DNA of 27,031 bases from positions 1 to 27,031 of the forward strand of contig MGSU01000318.1 of NCBI GenBank assembly GCA_001799195.1. Direction: 5' to 3'. The notes below the pieces were generated by a model, which was not told the origin of the DNA, ran no database searches, and saw only the letters and a list, made by a program, of their open reading frames with translations. Each line of letters opens with the position of its first letter. Position 1 is the first letter of the stretch. Of the stretch, positions 8,204 through 16,050 are shown piece after piece. The position numbers were made by a program, and so were the translations under genes. The stretch comes from Deltaproteobacteria bacterium RIFOXYA12_FULL_61_11. GTDB taxonomy: Bacteria > Bdellovibrionota_F > JAHFAK01 > YA12-FULL-61-11.

Positions 8204-9254
8204 AAAGTTCAAGGGTACCTCACTTCCCGAAATACTCACCCGGATCCGGTCCGAGTTCGGTGATAACGCGGTCATCCTCAAAACAGAGGAGATCAACCGC
8301 AAACATCCACGCTTTGTCTCCTCGAACCGAGTGGTGGTCACAGCCGCAGGTGAACCGGTCAAGTCAGCCCAGTTGCCTTCCACTTTGCCCTCATCCAAGA
8401 CTACCGTGGAGGAATTCCTGGCCTCTAACCTGGAGAGATCGAACGATCAGGTATCGAACAAGGCCACCCTCTCGATCCGCCCGAGTGAAACGATAGTCAC
8501 CAATATTGCTGAAGAACTGTGTACCCGGCTGCTCCAACAAGGGATTGACGGCAAGATTCTCGAACGTATGCTCGAGATCTGCTTGCGCCATTTGGATGCA
8601 GGTGCTCTGCAGAACCGTATTGTATTCGTAAAATTCCTGACCTATCTGTTCTTACGCACCTTAACCCGTTACGATGGAAGCGCACCTACTGACTGTTCCC
8701 AACCTATCTGCTTCCTTGGCAGGTCCGGAGCAGGTAAGAGTACGACGATCGCGAAACTCGCTGTCACCTTCCTACGCCAAGGCCGGGATGTGGTAGTGAT
8801 CGCACCACGTGGCGGCAGAAAACAACTGCTCGACTTACTCTCAGAAAGGCGCGGTCTGACGTACCTTGAGGCCTATGACGGTACTGAGGTTGGCCGTTTC
8901 GTTGATTTTTACCGGGATACCCACGTCGTCTTGATCGACACGCCGAGCATCACCACCGAACTGGCCCTCGTTCAACGCTTCTTACCATCCGATCCGAGTA
9001 TCGAACGACATTTGGTCCTGAAAGCGGATGCACAAGAACACAATCTTTACGCCACCCTTGAGGCATTCGAACAACTCGGTTTCAGTAAGCTGGTCTTCAC
9101 CAATTTGGATCAGACAGGTCAGTTCGGTACCTTGCTCAATACTATGTACATTGCAGATCGGCCGATCAGTTTCCTCTCAGAGGGGACATCCTCTCATGGT
9201 ACTATCCACCCGTATTCCAAGGAAAAACTTGTTGCCTTGTTGCGGATCGAATAA
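8190..9254 (+). CDS. flhF: FlhF-like SRP-type GTPase with degenerate GTPase motifs
   Basis: FlhF normally marks the site and number of polar flagella as a GTP-dependent dimer of the SRP/FtsY family. The 354-residue protein has the typical start (SVKKFKGTSLPEILTRIRSE), a variable linker, an N domain (about 105-170) and the G domain. The P-loop is kept but altered (G177-R-S-G-A-G-K183-S184-T-T-IAKLA). Other motifs are not: the DTYR insertion-box element is replaced by APRGG, DTAGR reads D250-T-P-S-I, the TKLD box reads T304-N-L-D, and the closing loop reads SEGTSSHG. The gene overlaps flhA by 14 nt, with two adjacent ATG codons (8190 and 8193) as candidate starts. The flhG gene follows. Identity as FlhF by order and ends is clear; GTP hydrolysis is doubtful. 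Confidence 0.88.
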   Translation: MMSVKKFKGTSLPEILTRIRSEFGDNAVILKTEEINRKHPRFVSSNRVVVTAAGEPVKSAQLPSTLPSSKTTVEEFLASNLERSNDQVSNKATLSIRPSETIVTNIAEELCTRLLQQGIDGKILERMLEICLRHLDAGALQNRIVFVKFLTYLFLRTLTRYDGSAPTDCSQPICFLGRSGAGKSTTIAKLAVTFLRQGRDVVVIAPRGGRKQLLDLLSERRGLTYLEAYDGTEVGRFVDFYRDTHVVLIDTPSITTELALVQRFLPSDPSIERHLVLKADAQEHNLYATLEAFEQLGFSKLVFTNLDQTGQFGTLLNTMYIADRPISFLSEGTSSHGTIHPYSKEKLVALLRIE

Positions 9255-9255
9255 G

Positions 9256-9315
9256 ATGGTCACCCATATCCTGGACGAGTATACCTCGTCATCGGTAGGA
9301 GACAGCATAAGATGA
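9256..9315 (+). CDS. Possible 19-codon leader peptide between flhF and flhG
   Basis: An ATG two bases after the flhF stop opens a 19-codon frame, MVTHILDEYTSSSVGDSIR, whose TGA overlaps the flhG start region by 4 nt. It fills nearly the whole 57-nt gap, and no clear ribosome site of its own is seen beyond the end of flhF. It could carry ribosomes from flhF to flhG, or be a frame-displaced remnant of an N-terminal extension of FlhG. It may also be chance. Confidence 0.25.
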   Translation: MVTHILDEYTSSSVGDSIR

Positions 9316-10118
9316 TCAAGGTCTTTGCAGTGACCAGTGGTAAGGGGGGGGTAGGGAAAAGCAACATCTGCGCCAATGTTGCGCTAAGTCTCGCCAACCT
9401 GGGCCAAAAAGTCCTCCTCTTCGACGCAGATCTCGGTCTTGCAAACCTCGATATCATCTATGGCCTCAAACCCGAGGCAACGATCCAGGACGTCTTCAAT
9501 GGCGATGCAACCCTTGCGGAGGTTATGGTCGAGGCACCCATGGGAGTGAAAGTCATTCCTGCGACATCGGGACTAAATGAAATCAGCGATCTTACTGTTG
9601 ATCAAAAAATGAGTATTCTCAATGGTTTTGACGATCTCAAAGAGGATTTCGACTTTCTCATTGTCGATACCGGGGCCGGAATTTCCACTAATGTCATGTA
9701 CTTCAACGTAGCCTCTCAACAGATCATCGTGGTCGTCAATAAAGAACCCACCTCCATCACCGATGCCTATGCCCTTATGAAGGTGATGAACGAGCGCTAC
9801 GATGTCAAGACCTTCAATCTTTTGGTAAACGAAAGCCGCAGTAGTAACGAAGCTCTCAACGTCTACAAGGCTATCAGTTCTGTGGCCAATCGCTTTCTGA
9901 CCATCTCGATCAATTATTTTGGTTTCATCCCCTTCGACCCCAATCTCCAGAATGCGGTTCTCAAACGCACACCTTTGCGTCAACTCTATCCGACCTCCCC
10001 TGGAAGTATTGCGTTCGACGACCTTGCGAAACGGATGCTGCGCACAGATGCACCTCAGAGTGGCAGCGGCAACATCCGTTTTTTCTGGAAGCGCCTCGTC
10101 GAACTCTCCAACCAATGA
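9312..10118 (+). CDS. flhG: FlhG/FleN-type MinD-like ATPase
   Basis: ParA/MinD-family ATPase that limits flagellar number, partner of FlhF. The 268-residue protein carries the deviant Walker A motif (S9-G-K11-G-G-V-G-K16-S17), the LFDADLGLANLD switch region with Asp38 and Asp40, and the Walker B strand FLIVDTGAG with Asp119. The C-terminus is less hydrophobic than a MinD membrane helix but ends in a basic-aromatic stretch (FFWKRLVELSNQ). Typical FlhG proteins have about 20 extra N-terminal residues with a DQAxxLR motif that stimulates FlhF GTPase activity; here the first motif begins at residue 7 and the extension is absent. AGGAG lies about 10 nt before the start. fliA follows 7 nt after the stop. 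Assignment is firm from the motif set and gene order. Confidence 0.93.
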   Translation: MIKVFAVTSGKGGVGKSNICANVALSLANLGQKVLLFDADLGLANLDIIYGLKPEATIQDVFNGDATLAEVMVEAPMGVKVIPATSGLNEISDLTVDQKMSILNGFDDLKEDFDFLIVDTGAGISTNVMYFNVASQQIIVVVNKEPTSITDAYALMKVMNERYDVKTFNLLVNESRSSNEALNVYKAISSVANRFLTISINYFGFIPFDPNLQNAVLKRTPLRQLYPTSPGSIAFDDLAKRMLRTDAPQSGSGNIRFFWKRLVELSNQ

Positions 10119-10125
10119 CCGCGCG

Positions 10126-10905
10126 ATGACCACCTCACCTCTCAAACTTTATCAGAAGACCATGGATGGAGAGAGATCCGCTCTCAAAGAACCCGACACC
10201 ATCGTCCAGTACCTTCCTCTGGTCAAGCACGTAGCCATGCGTATCTTCCAGCGTACACCACCCAATGTGGAACTCGATGACCTGATCAGTTACGGTATTC
10301 TCGGCTTGATCGATGCTCACAAGAAATTTAATCAACAGAAAAACGTTGAGTTTAAGACCTACGCAGAATTCCGTATTCGTGGGGCCATTCTTGACGAACT
10401 CCGTGCAAAGGACTGGGTACCACGCTCCGTACGCGATAAGGCAAAACGGCTTGAAGAGGTATGTATTCAACTCGAACTCGAACTCGAACGTCAGCCTGAA
10501 GACCATGAAATAGCAGCCGCGATGCAACTTCCAATGGCCGACTACCACAAATATCTCAACGATATTAAATCTATTTCTTTCCTCAGCCTAGACGAGATCT
10601 ATGATCATCCAGACGGTTCCGGAGACAAGCGAGTCGAACTGCAACTCACCGATGACACCATTCCTAGCCCATTCAGCGCAGCTCTTCGTGCTGAACTCAA
10701 AGACCACCTCATCGATGCCCTAGACAAGATGTCAGAGAAGGAACGATTAGTCATCTCGTTGTACTATTATGAAGAATTGACTTTCAAGGAGATAGGTCAG
10801 GTCATGGGCATTACTGAGTCCTATGCCTCGCAGATACACACCCAGGCGATTGTCCGCCTGAAGACAAAACTGCGTAGGCGCAGGAATAAGGGTCTTGTAA
10901 TCTGA
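10126..10905 (+). CDS. fliA: Flagellar sigma factor FliA (sigma-28)
   Basis: Alternative sigma factor for late flagellar and chemotaxis genes. Translation from 10126 gives 259 residues, usual for the family; a GTG-type start upstream would run back into flhG and is unlikely, and ATG at 10162 is an alternative. Region 2 is intact (YLPLVKHVAMRI, NVELDDLISYGILGLIDA, FKTYAEFRIRGAILDELR, DWVPRSVR). Region 3 follows at about 110-150, and region 4 near the end has the helix-turn-helix (ELTFKEIGQVMGITESYASQ) and a basic tail. It starts 7 nt after flhG; no strong ribosome site is seen, so coupling to flhG is likely. No anti-sigma factor FlgM gene is visible here. Confidence 0.97.
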   Translation: MTTSPLKLYQKTMDGERSALKEPDTIVQYLPLVKHVAMRIFQRTPPNVELDDLISYGILGLIDAHKKFNQQKNVEFKTYAEFRIRGAILDELRAKDWVPRSVRDKAKRLEEVCIQLELELERQPEDHEIAAAMQLPMADYHKYLNDIKSISFLSLDEIYDHPDGSGDKRVELQLTDDTIPSPFSAALRAELKDHLIDALDKMSEKERLVISLYYYEELTFKEIGQVMGITESYASQIHTQAIVRLKTKLRRRRNKGLVI

Positions 10906-10924
10906 CTTTCCGAGGAAAACGAAC

Positions 10925-12658
10925 ATGCCCTCGGATGATGTCAAGCAGACCATTGAACGTCGCGAGCGAGAACTCCGTCGCACCTATTTCCGCGAGTTGC
11001 TCGGAGGCAACCCCGAACTTCGCCGCTATTATCGTCGCTATCTCAATGATGTTAATACTCGTTTTCGCGAAATCACCGAAGAGGCCCTACTGCGTTCTTT
11101 CCATCGCTCGCACATCGCAATTATCGGTGACATCCATTACAGCAAACAAGCAAAGAAAAGTATTCGCAATCTAATACGTAAGTTTCTGGAAACTCAGATA
11201 ACTGTGCGTAATAGGTTACTCCAGACAAAACCAGGACAAGTCACGATCGCACTAGAAATCCTCGATGAGGATCAGCTCGATGATCTAGAAGATTTTATCG
11301 CCGACCGTATCGACTTTGTCGAACTCACACACCGCAGCCATTTCTCAACCAATTGGGGACTCAACTTTGAGATCTACTACAAACCGTTGTTCGAATTCAT
11401 GCGAGCCTTCAAGATCCGTCCCTTACCACTGTTCGTCGATCCCCGTCTTGCCCGTGGTAATCTGGCAGCACGCGATCACTTGATGGCGGAAAAAATACTC
11501 GAGTGCTATCGTCAAGATCCTTCACAACACCTCTTTGTCATAGTCGGTGATTGGCACAGTTCGAGCAACCATTTGCAATCAGAACTGATCCGACAGATCA
11601 ATGAAGACACTTCACTGAAAGCAAGCCACCTTGAACGGCGTATCTGTTCCTATTTCCTCAACCATGACAAAATCTGGGAATGGAAGAAAAGCAGAGGGAG
11701 TACCGTAACCCAATACTTCAGAATCGCTCGGAATGTGTATGCTGTTGCCGATACTAGACCAGACGTGAAATTTTTTTCTGTCTATATACAAACAAACATT
11801 GGTGATGATCTCGACCCCGAAGAACTGCTCGATGACGCGCTCTATCAACAAATATTCCATAGTATTGTCAGCGATCTTGCAAAAATCCTCGGCCTTGATC
11901 TTGAACTAGTATCAGACTGGCGCGATAAAATAGAGATCTTCACCCCCTATCTTCTGGACCATTTCTTCGAGCGTCTGACCGAGGCGAAACAAGAACTCGG
12001 GTTCATTTCTGAAAAAAAACTCGAAGAGGTAAAAATCAACGTTTTGACCTTTGGGAGTTGCTTCGTCCCGGTGTCCCCACATAGCAATTGGATATTTATT
12101 TCCAGCATTTGTACTCCTAATCAGTATGCCCAAATGGCCACACGCTACCTCCGCGATACTTTCATCACCAAGAAGAAAGCGGTTGGCGAGATTAACAAAT
12201 TCTACCTCAAGATCATTGACGAAGGCCTCCGCTTTCTAGGTAATAAACTCATCAACTCGTATGTAGAGTGCAATGAGGTAGAAAAACATCTACGAGTTGT
12301 ACGAAGATGCGAAGGCCTTACTCATCGTCCTTCGTACCTAGATCTCGACTTGCAAGTCGCACGCATCGTCCTAGAACACCTCAAGCAAGAATTGACCGGA
12401 CTACATGAGCACTACTGCAAGGATTTTCTTCAAAACTTCTACCTTACCCCACAGGGGTACCAGAGCAATCAACGCAATCATGTCCTCTATCTATCCTGTG
12501 TCCGTTCGCTCGGACGTATTCTTGGACATACTATATGGGATAAAACTGGGGTTGCCGGCGAAGAACCTCGTTTCGAACTACTGCGGAGAACCCTACTGCG
12601 CGATTATTCAGAAAATGCAAGAACCTCGTACCTTGACCTTAAATACCAACCACTATGA
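10925..12658 (+). CDS. ChaN-like (Tiki/haem-binding uptake superfamily) protein with long C-terminal region
   Basis: The first about 225 of 577 residues match the ChaN-like pattern (Pfam Haem_bd_uptake): IIGDIH with His71, TIALEIL with Glu111, a WGLNFEIYYKPL segment, VDPRLARG, ARDHLMAEK (about 182-190) and VGDWHSS with His211. Members bind haem or act as metal-dependent proteins of the EreA/Tiki fold; activity is not known in most. No signal peptide or lipobox is seen, unlike many ChaN lipoproteins, so it is probably cytoplasmic. The remaining about 350 residues have no similarity that I recognise, though they include a region near 375-430 with strands (VKINVLTFGSCFVPV, NWIFISSICTP). GAGGAAAAC precedes the start. 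The stop overlaps the hemE start (ATGA), so the two are coupled, and a haem-related role fits. It lies 19 nt after fliA. Confidence 0.72.
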   Translation: MPSDDVKQTIERRERELRRTYFRELLGGNPELRRYYRRYLNDVNTRFREITEEALLRSFHRSHIAIIGDIHYSKQAKKSIRNLIRKFLETQITVRNRLLQTKPGQVTIALEILDEDQLDDLEDFIADRIDFVELTHRSHFSTNWGLNFEIYYKPLFEFMRAFKIRPLPLFVDPRLARGNLAARDHLMAEKILECYRQDPSQHLFVIVGDWHSSSNHLQSELIRQINEDTSLKASHLERRICSYFLNHDKIWEWKKSRGSTVTQYFRIARNVYAVADTRPDVKFFSVYIQTNIGDDLDPEELLDDALYQQIFHSIVSDLAKILGLDLELVSDWRDKIEIFTPYLLDHFFERLTEAKQELGFISEKKLEEVKINVLTFGSCFVPVSPHSNWIFISSICTPNQYAQMATRYLRDTFITKKKAVGEINKFYLKIIDEGLRFLGNKLINSYVECNEVEKHLRVVRRCEGLTHRPSYLDLDLQVARIVLEHLKQELTGLHEHYCKDFLQNFYLTPQGYQSNQRNHVLYLSCVRSLGRILGHTIWDKTGVAGEEPRFELLRRTLLRDYSENARTSYLDLKYQPL

Positions 12659-13680
12659 ACACGACATTCCTCGATGCATGTAATCTCAAAGAAACCCCAT
12701 ACCGACCGATCTGGTTGATGCGTCAAGCTGGTAGGTACTTAGAGAGTTATCAACAAACCAAGAAGAAAGCCCGTGATTTTGTCGGTCTCTGCACAACTCC
12801 CGCACTTGCTGCTGAGGTAACCCTTCAACCTGTAGACCAACTTGGGGTCGATGCGGCGATCTTGTTCTCGGATATCTTGGTCGTAGTCGAGGCTCTAGGG
12901 TTGCACTACGAAGTCCACCCCGGCAGTGGTCCGATCATCCATGCGTCTACTTCCCCCGCTTGGAAATCCCTCCAACACCTCGACGTAACCGATCGGCTGC
13001 ACTATGTTTTCGAAACAATCCACTTGGTACACCGCGAGTTGGCGGGGCGTGTTCCTCTACTTGGCTTTTCCGCCATGCCTTTCACACTGGCGACCTATAT
13101 CATTGAAGGTGGAACAAGTCGCGACTTTCGTAAAACCAAACAACTCATGTATCAACAACGCAATGAATTCTATACTCTGCTACAACTCATTACCGAAGTG
13201 GTAATTGAATATGCCAAAAAACAGATTGAGTCCGGTGTCGAGGCCCTTCAACTCTTCGACACATGGGCTTCAGTACTCTCGCGCCAAGACTATTACCACT
13301 ATGTACAACCGCACAGTCAGCGCGTGTGCCGCGAACTCCGGTCACTTGGTCGTCCACTCATACACTACATCAATGGAGTGCAACACCTCTTCGACAATGT
13401 AGTATCTCTTGGCACTCAGGTTATCTCTCTCGATTGGCGATGCGATCTTGCATGGGCCAGGGATCGAGTAGCAGGCTCTCGAGCGTTACAGGGCAATTTG
13501 GACCCCCATGCCCTCTACCTCCCTGACCATCTACTCGAACATCGTGTGAGGGAAATGCTCGAAGTCTACTCCAACGCTCCAGGATATATCGTCAACCTCG
13601 GTCATGGTGTTTTCCCTCAAGCCGATCCGTCAAAGGTAAAGCTACTCGTTGATTTGGTTCATGAGTTATCAAGGCATTAA
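12655..13680 (+). CDS. hemE: Uroporphyrinogen decarboxylase
   Basis: Cytoplasmic enzyme that removes four carboxyl groups from uroporphyrinogen III to give coproporphyrinogen III in haem synthesis. The 341-residue length fits. Conserved elements are RPIWLMRQAGRYLESYQ with Arg23 to Arg27, FSDILVV with the substrate-binding Asp73, GFSAMPFTLATYIIEGG, LFDTWASVLS, and near the end GYIVNLGHGVFPQADPSKVK. It is the last gene of the 5024-13680 run and overlaps the ChaN-like gene by four bases. No other haem synthesis gene is present in the window. The next gene is convergent. Confidence 0.98.
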   Translation: MNTTFLDACNLKETPYRPIWLMRQAGRYLESYQQTKKKARDFVGLCTTPALAAEVTLQPVDQLGVDAAILFSDILVVVEALGLHYEVHPGSGPIIHASTSPAWKSLQHLDVTDRLHYVFETIHLVHRELAGRVPLLGFSAMPFTLATYIIEGGTSRDFRKTKQLMYQQRNEFYTLLQLITEVVIEYAKKQIESGVEALQLFDTWASVLSRQDYYHYVQPHSQRVCRELRSLGRPLIHYINGVQHLFDNVVSLGTQVISLDWRCDLAWARDRVAGSRALQGNLDPHALYLPDHLLEHRVREMLEVYSNAPGYIVNLGHGVFPQADPSKVKLLVDLVHELSRH

Positions 13681-13740
13681 TTATATTTTCTTTTTCGTAT
13701 CTGTATAGATAATGAAGGAAAAATCGAAGCGGTGCAAATA

Positions 13741-14268
13741 TCACCACGTAGGTATGCTAGAACGTTGATAGGGCACCAGTGTCTCACACTGGACACAAGG
13801 CATTGTCCGACCATTGACAGGAAGCAGGTATTGCCCATTGGAGGAAAGAGTGCCACTAACAAGCATAGGATTGTAAGTTGTCATCCCAAGTGGCACCATG
13901 ACGAGTTGAGGGTTTTGCCAGGTACGCACTGGATAGAATCCCTGCTGGTTCAGCACCATAGTCTGCCTCGTTCTCAGGGCAGCTTCTTCAGTTGGTGTTT
14001 GCTCCTGCGCATCGGTGCCGATTTGGGTATTACTAGAAGAAGTTCTGGCTAAGACCTGCTTCTTTGTATTCCCGCTCGTGTCTTTCATCTCCTCTTTGCT
14101 CGTATCTTCGCTAGTGTCTTTTCCCTGAGTGTTCGAAGAAGCATCTACAATCTTCTTGAGAACCGGAATGGATGCTTTCAATGGCTTACGTTTTACTGAC
14201 TTCTTGTCGTCACTGCAACCCATGGCTATCATGGCTACACATACGAGAAGAAGTAGCTTGCGTATCAT
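13741..14268 (-). CDS. Small lipoprotein with C-terminal CxxC
   Basis: A 175-residue predicted lipoprotein of unknown role. The start at 14268 is chosen because GGAGGAAAC precedes it and it opens directly on a signal peptide (MIRKLLLLVCVAMIAMGC) with the lipidated Cys18. Residues 20-100 are polar, Ser/Thr/Lys rich and probably unstructured. The last 70 residues are more conserved in appearance: a repetitive stretch (FYPVRTW, LVMVPLGMTTYNPML, QYLLPVNGRT) and a CVQC motif at 158-161, which might bind a metal or form a disulfide. It ends 60 nt from the convergent hemE. I do not recognise the C-terminal domain. Confidence 0.75.
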   Translation of the reverse strand: MIRKLLLLVCVAMIAMGCSDDKKSVKRKPLKASIPVLKKIVDASSNTQGKDTSEDTSKEEMKDTSGNTKKQVLARTSSSNTQIGTDAQEQTPTEEAALRTRQTMVLNQQGFYPVRTWQNPQLVMVPLGMTTYNPMLVSGTLSSNGQYLLPVNGRTMPCVQCETLVPYQRSSIPTW

Positions 14269-14287
14269 GTTTCCTCCACACAGGATC

Positions 14288-14315
14288 AGCATAGGTTCGT
14301 ACCAGATATTTGCAA
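14288..14315 (-). promoter_or_regulatory. Possible sigma-70-like promoter for the small lipoprotein
   Basis: On the minus strand TTGCAA (14310-14315) is 16 nt from TATGCT (14288-14293), each matching 4 of 6 consensus bases. The predicted transcript start near 14281 gives a very short leader that still contains the ribosome site. Confidence 0.33.
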
Positions 14316-14421
14316 AATGCAGACCAACTTTCTGCCCAGCATCTGCCTGACACTATGACTCATTTTCTTGTGCTCAGCCTCATACGGGACAAAAGTGCCG
14401 CGTCGCGAAAGTACTGCCCGC

Positions 14422-15912
14422 TCAGTCGTCCAGACAACAGCGAAAACCAATATCCTCTGTTTGGTGGATGGCCGGTTGAAGGTCGTAATACCCACAGGTC
14501 TCTCCTGCAAGAGCGCCGGTTTTATAGCTACCGCCGAAAAAGAGGTACCCACTTCTGACCTCGGTAGGATCAGCGGTCAAAGCGTCAACATTCGCCAAAC
14601 ACCAGTCCTGTGGAAAACCGATGTTGCATAATTCTCGGCAGGCTTCACGGTTCCCCCCCGCACTCTCAGGATTGCAGCGAAGAGTGCTAGTCCATTCAGC
14701 AAGATTGCCAACCAAATCATAGACAATACTTACCGCATGATTATTCGAACATCCATACCCCGTACTTCGAGTATCAGTCTGGGTCAAATTACAATCTGCC
14801 TGCGAGGTTGCCCCACAAGCAATAGCTAATTCGTCAAACGTGCATAACCTCTTTCCGACATTCTCACAAGCTCGTTGGGCTTGCGCGAAGGTGACATGGC
14901 GCGATGGTTTTACACTGGCAAGTGGGCAAGCATAAAGTTTTATGGTTTCCACGCCACCTGAGCCAACGAGATCCGGGAACCCCTCGGGATAGTCATCTTG
15001 CCCTGCCTTTGTTGCAAAATATTTTCCCGAGAAGCAATCAGGAGAATCGGTTATCAAGCATTCGTACATGTCGATATAATAGGAAGTCCCTGACGAAGCG
15101 TCGTTCACACGCACCATGTGTTCTTTGGGATCTTTGACCTGGAATACAAAATAGTGGCTGATGGTATGTTGCCCATCACTAACCTCAATTTCAATACCTG
15201 GCCGAAGGTCGATGTCATCCAAGGTAGGAGAAAACACCAATAGTCCCTGTTTACTCAATGTGACAAGTTCTTCGGGGCCTTGGATCAAGGTATAGTTCAG
15301 GGTGTCGCCCTCGGGATCTTCAACTTCGTACTGGAAGGTGAAATCCGAACCTGGATATACTTTCACCATCTCGTCAGGCACAGAAACAAACGTAGGTGGA
15401 TCGTTCTTCCACAATACTTTCACATTAAATCGCTTTTTAGCTTTCTCGCTAGTATTCCGAGTCACTTCTACATCAAATATCTCAGTTTCTTTATTTGTCT
15501 TTGTGGGGGTCCAGGTCACTTCACCTGTAGTGGCATCAATAACCATCCCTACGGGACGTAATACCAGTTTATAGCTAAAACTCTCACCACTGGCAGCTTT
15601 GATCCCCATTTTACAGACATAGGGTTCATCTTCGCGAGCCTCGGTTGGACAGGTAAGGAAATCAATGGTAAACTGCGGCGCACCTATCGGTCCCTCCCCG
15701 GTCGTACCAGGATCAGGATTATCGACAACCCCCCCTCCATCATCTCCGGTGCCCTCGCGAATCGGCTCAAAACCTCCCGACGGAGGTTTTCCATCGATCA
15801 GTTGTCCCGGCGGCTTAATGATAGGATCGGGTTCCCCATCAACTACAATTGGATTATCTGTAGGCATACATCCCCAGACCCCCAGAATAAACCACACGAT
15901 AATAATTTTCAT
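14422..15912 (-). CDS. Cys-rich lipoprotein with two Ig-like domains and an FGE-sulfatase-like domain
   Basis: A 496-residue predicted lipoprotein. I chose the ATG at 15912, preceded by AAGGAAG at good spacing, over ATG at 15930 or further upstream; all lead into a signal peptide with lipidated Cys15 (WFILGVWGC). After a Pro/Gly-rich tether come a putative Ig domain of He_PIG type (about 78-166, PVGMVIDATTGEVTWTPT) and a cadherin-like domain (about 170-261, DPEGDTLNYTL). The C-terminal half (about 265-496) is a formylglycine-generating-enzyme/SUMF1-type domain: YYIDMYE, ACENVGKRLCTFDEL, YDLVGNLAEWTS, FFGGSY and a final IGFRCC. The catalytic pair in true FGE is Cys in GGSYxC plus a second Cys five residues later; here GGSYKT lacks the first, so oxidase activity is unlikely. 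At least 16 cysteines follow the lipobox, suggesting disulfides. Paralogous to the next gene. Confidence 0.88.
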   Translation of the reverse strand: MKIIIVWFILGVWGCMPTDNPIVVDGEPDPIIKPPGQLIDGKPPSGGFEPIREGTGDDGGGVVDNPDPGTTGEGPIGAPQFTIDFLTCPTEAREDEPYVCKMGIKAASGESFSYKLVLRPVGMVIDATTGEVTWTPTKTNKETEIFDVEVTRNTSEKAKKRFNVKVLWKNDPPTFVSVPDEMVKVYPGSDFTFQYEVEDPEGDTLNYTLIQGPEELVTLSKQGLLVFSPTLDDIDLRPGIEIEVSDGQHTISHYFVFQVKDPKEHMVRVNDASSGTSYYIDMYECLITDSPDCFSGKYFATKAGQDDYPEGFPDLVGSGGVETIKLYACPLASVKPSRHVTFAQAQRACENVGKRLCTFDELAIACGATSQADCNLTQTDTRSTGYGCSNNHAVSIVYDLVGNLAEWTSTLRCNPESAGGNREACRELCNIGFPQDWCLANVDALTADPTEVRSGYLFFGGSYKTGALAGETCGYYDLQPAIHQTEDIGFRCCLDD

Positions 15913-15996
15913 GGAGTTCTTCCTTTTCATGGCGGTTCTTTCGCTGAGTATGTGCATTTCACCTCATTTGCCACAAAAACCGCTTGTGACTTGATT

Positions 15997-16026
15997 ACTA
16001 TACCTTGAGGGTACCAGGCGGGGCAA
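15997..16026 (-). promoter_or_regulatory. Possible sigma-70-like promoter for the FGE-like lipoprotein
   Basis: On the minus strand TTGCCC (16021-16026) and TATAGT (15997-16002) are 18 nt apart. The -10 box is good and the -35 box half matches. The leader to the start at 15912 would be about 78 nt. Confidence 0.35.
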
Positions 16027-16050
16027 GAGGTAGCACAGAACCTCGGAGGA

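Noticed and set aside
9919-10125. Upstream extension of fliA into flhG
   Set aside because: The extension would overlap the coding end of flhG by about 200 nt and adds nothing that resembles sigma-28 proteins; the ATG at 10126 gives the normal length.
13681-13740. AT-rich hairpin between hemE and the convergent lipoprotein as a bidirectional terminator
   Set aside because: Only a 5-bp core (TATCT/AGATA) pairs cleanly; flanking T and A runs could form by base composition alone.
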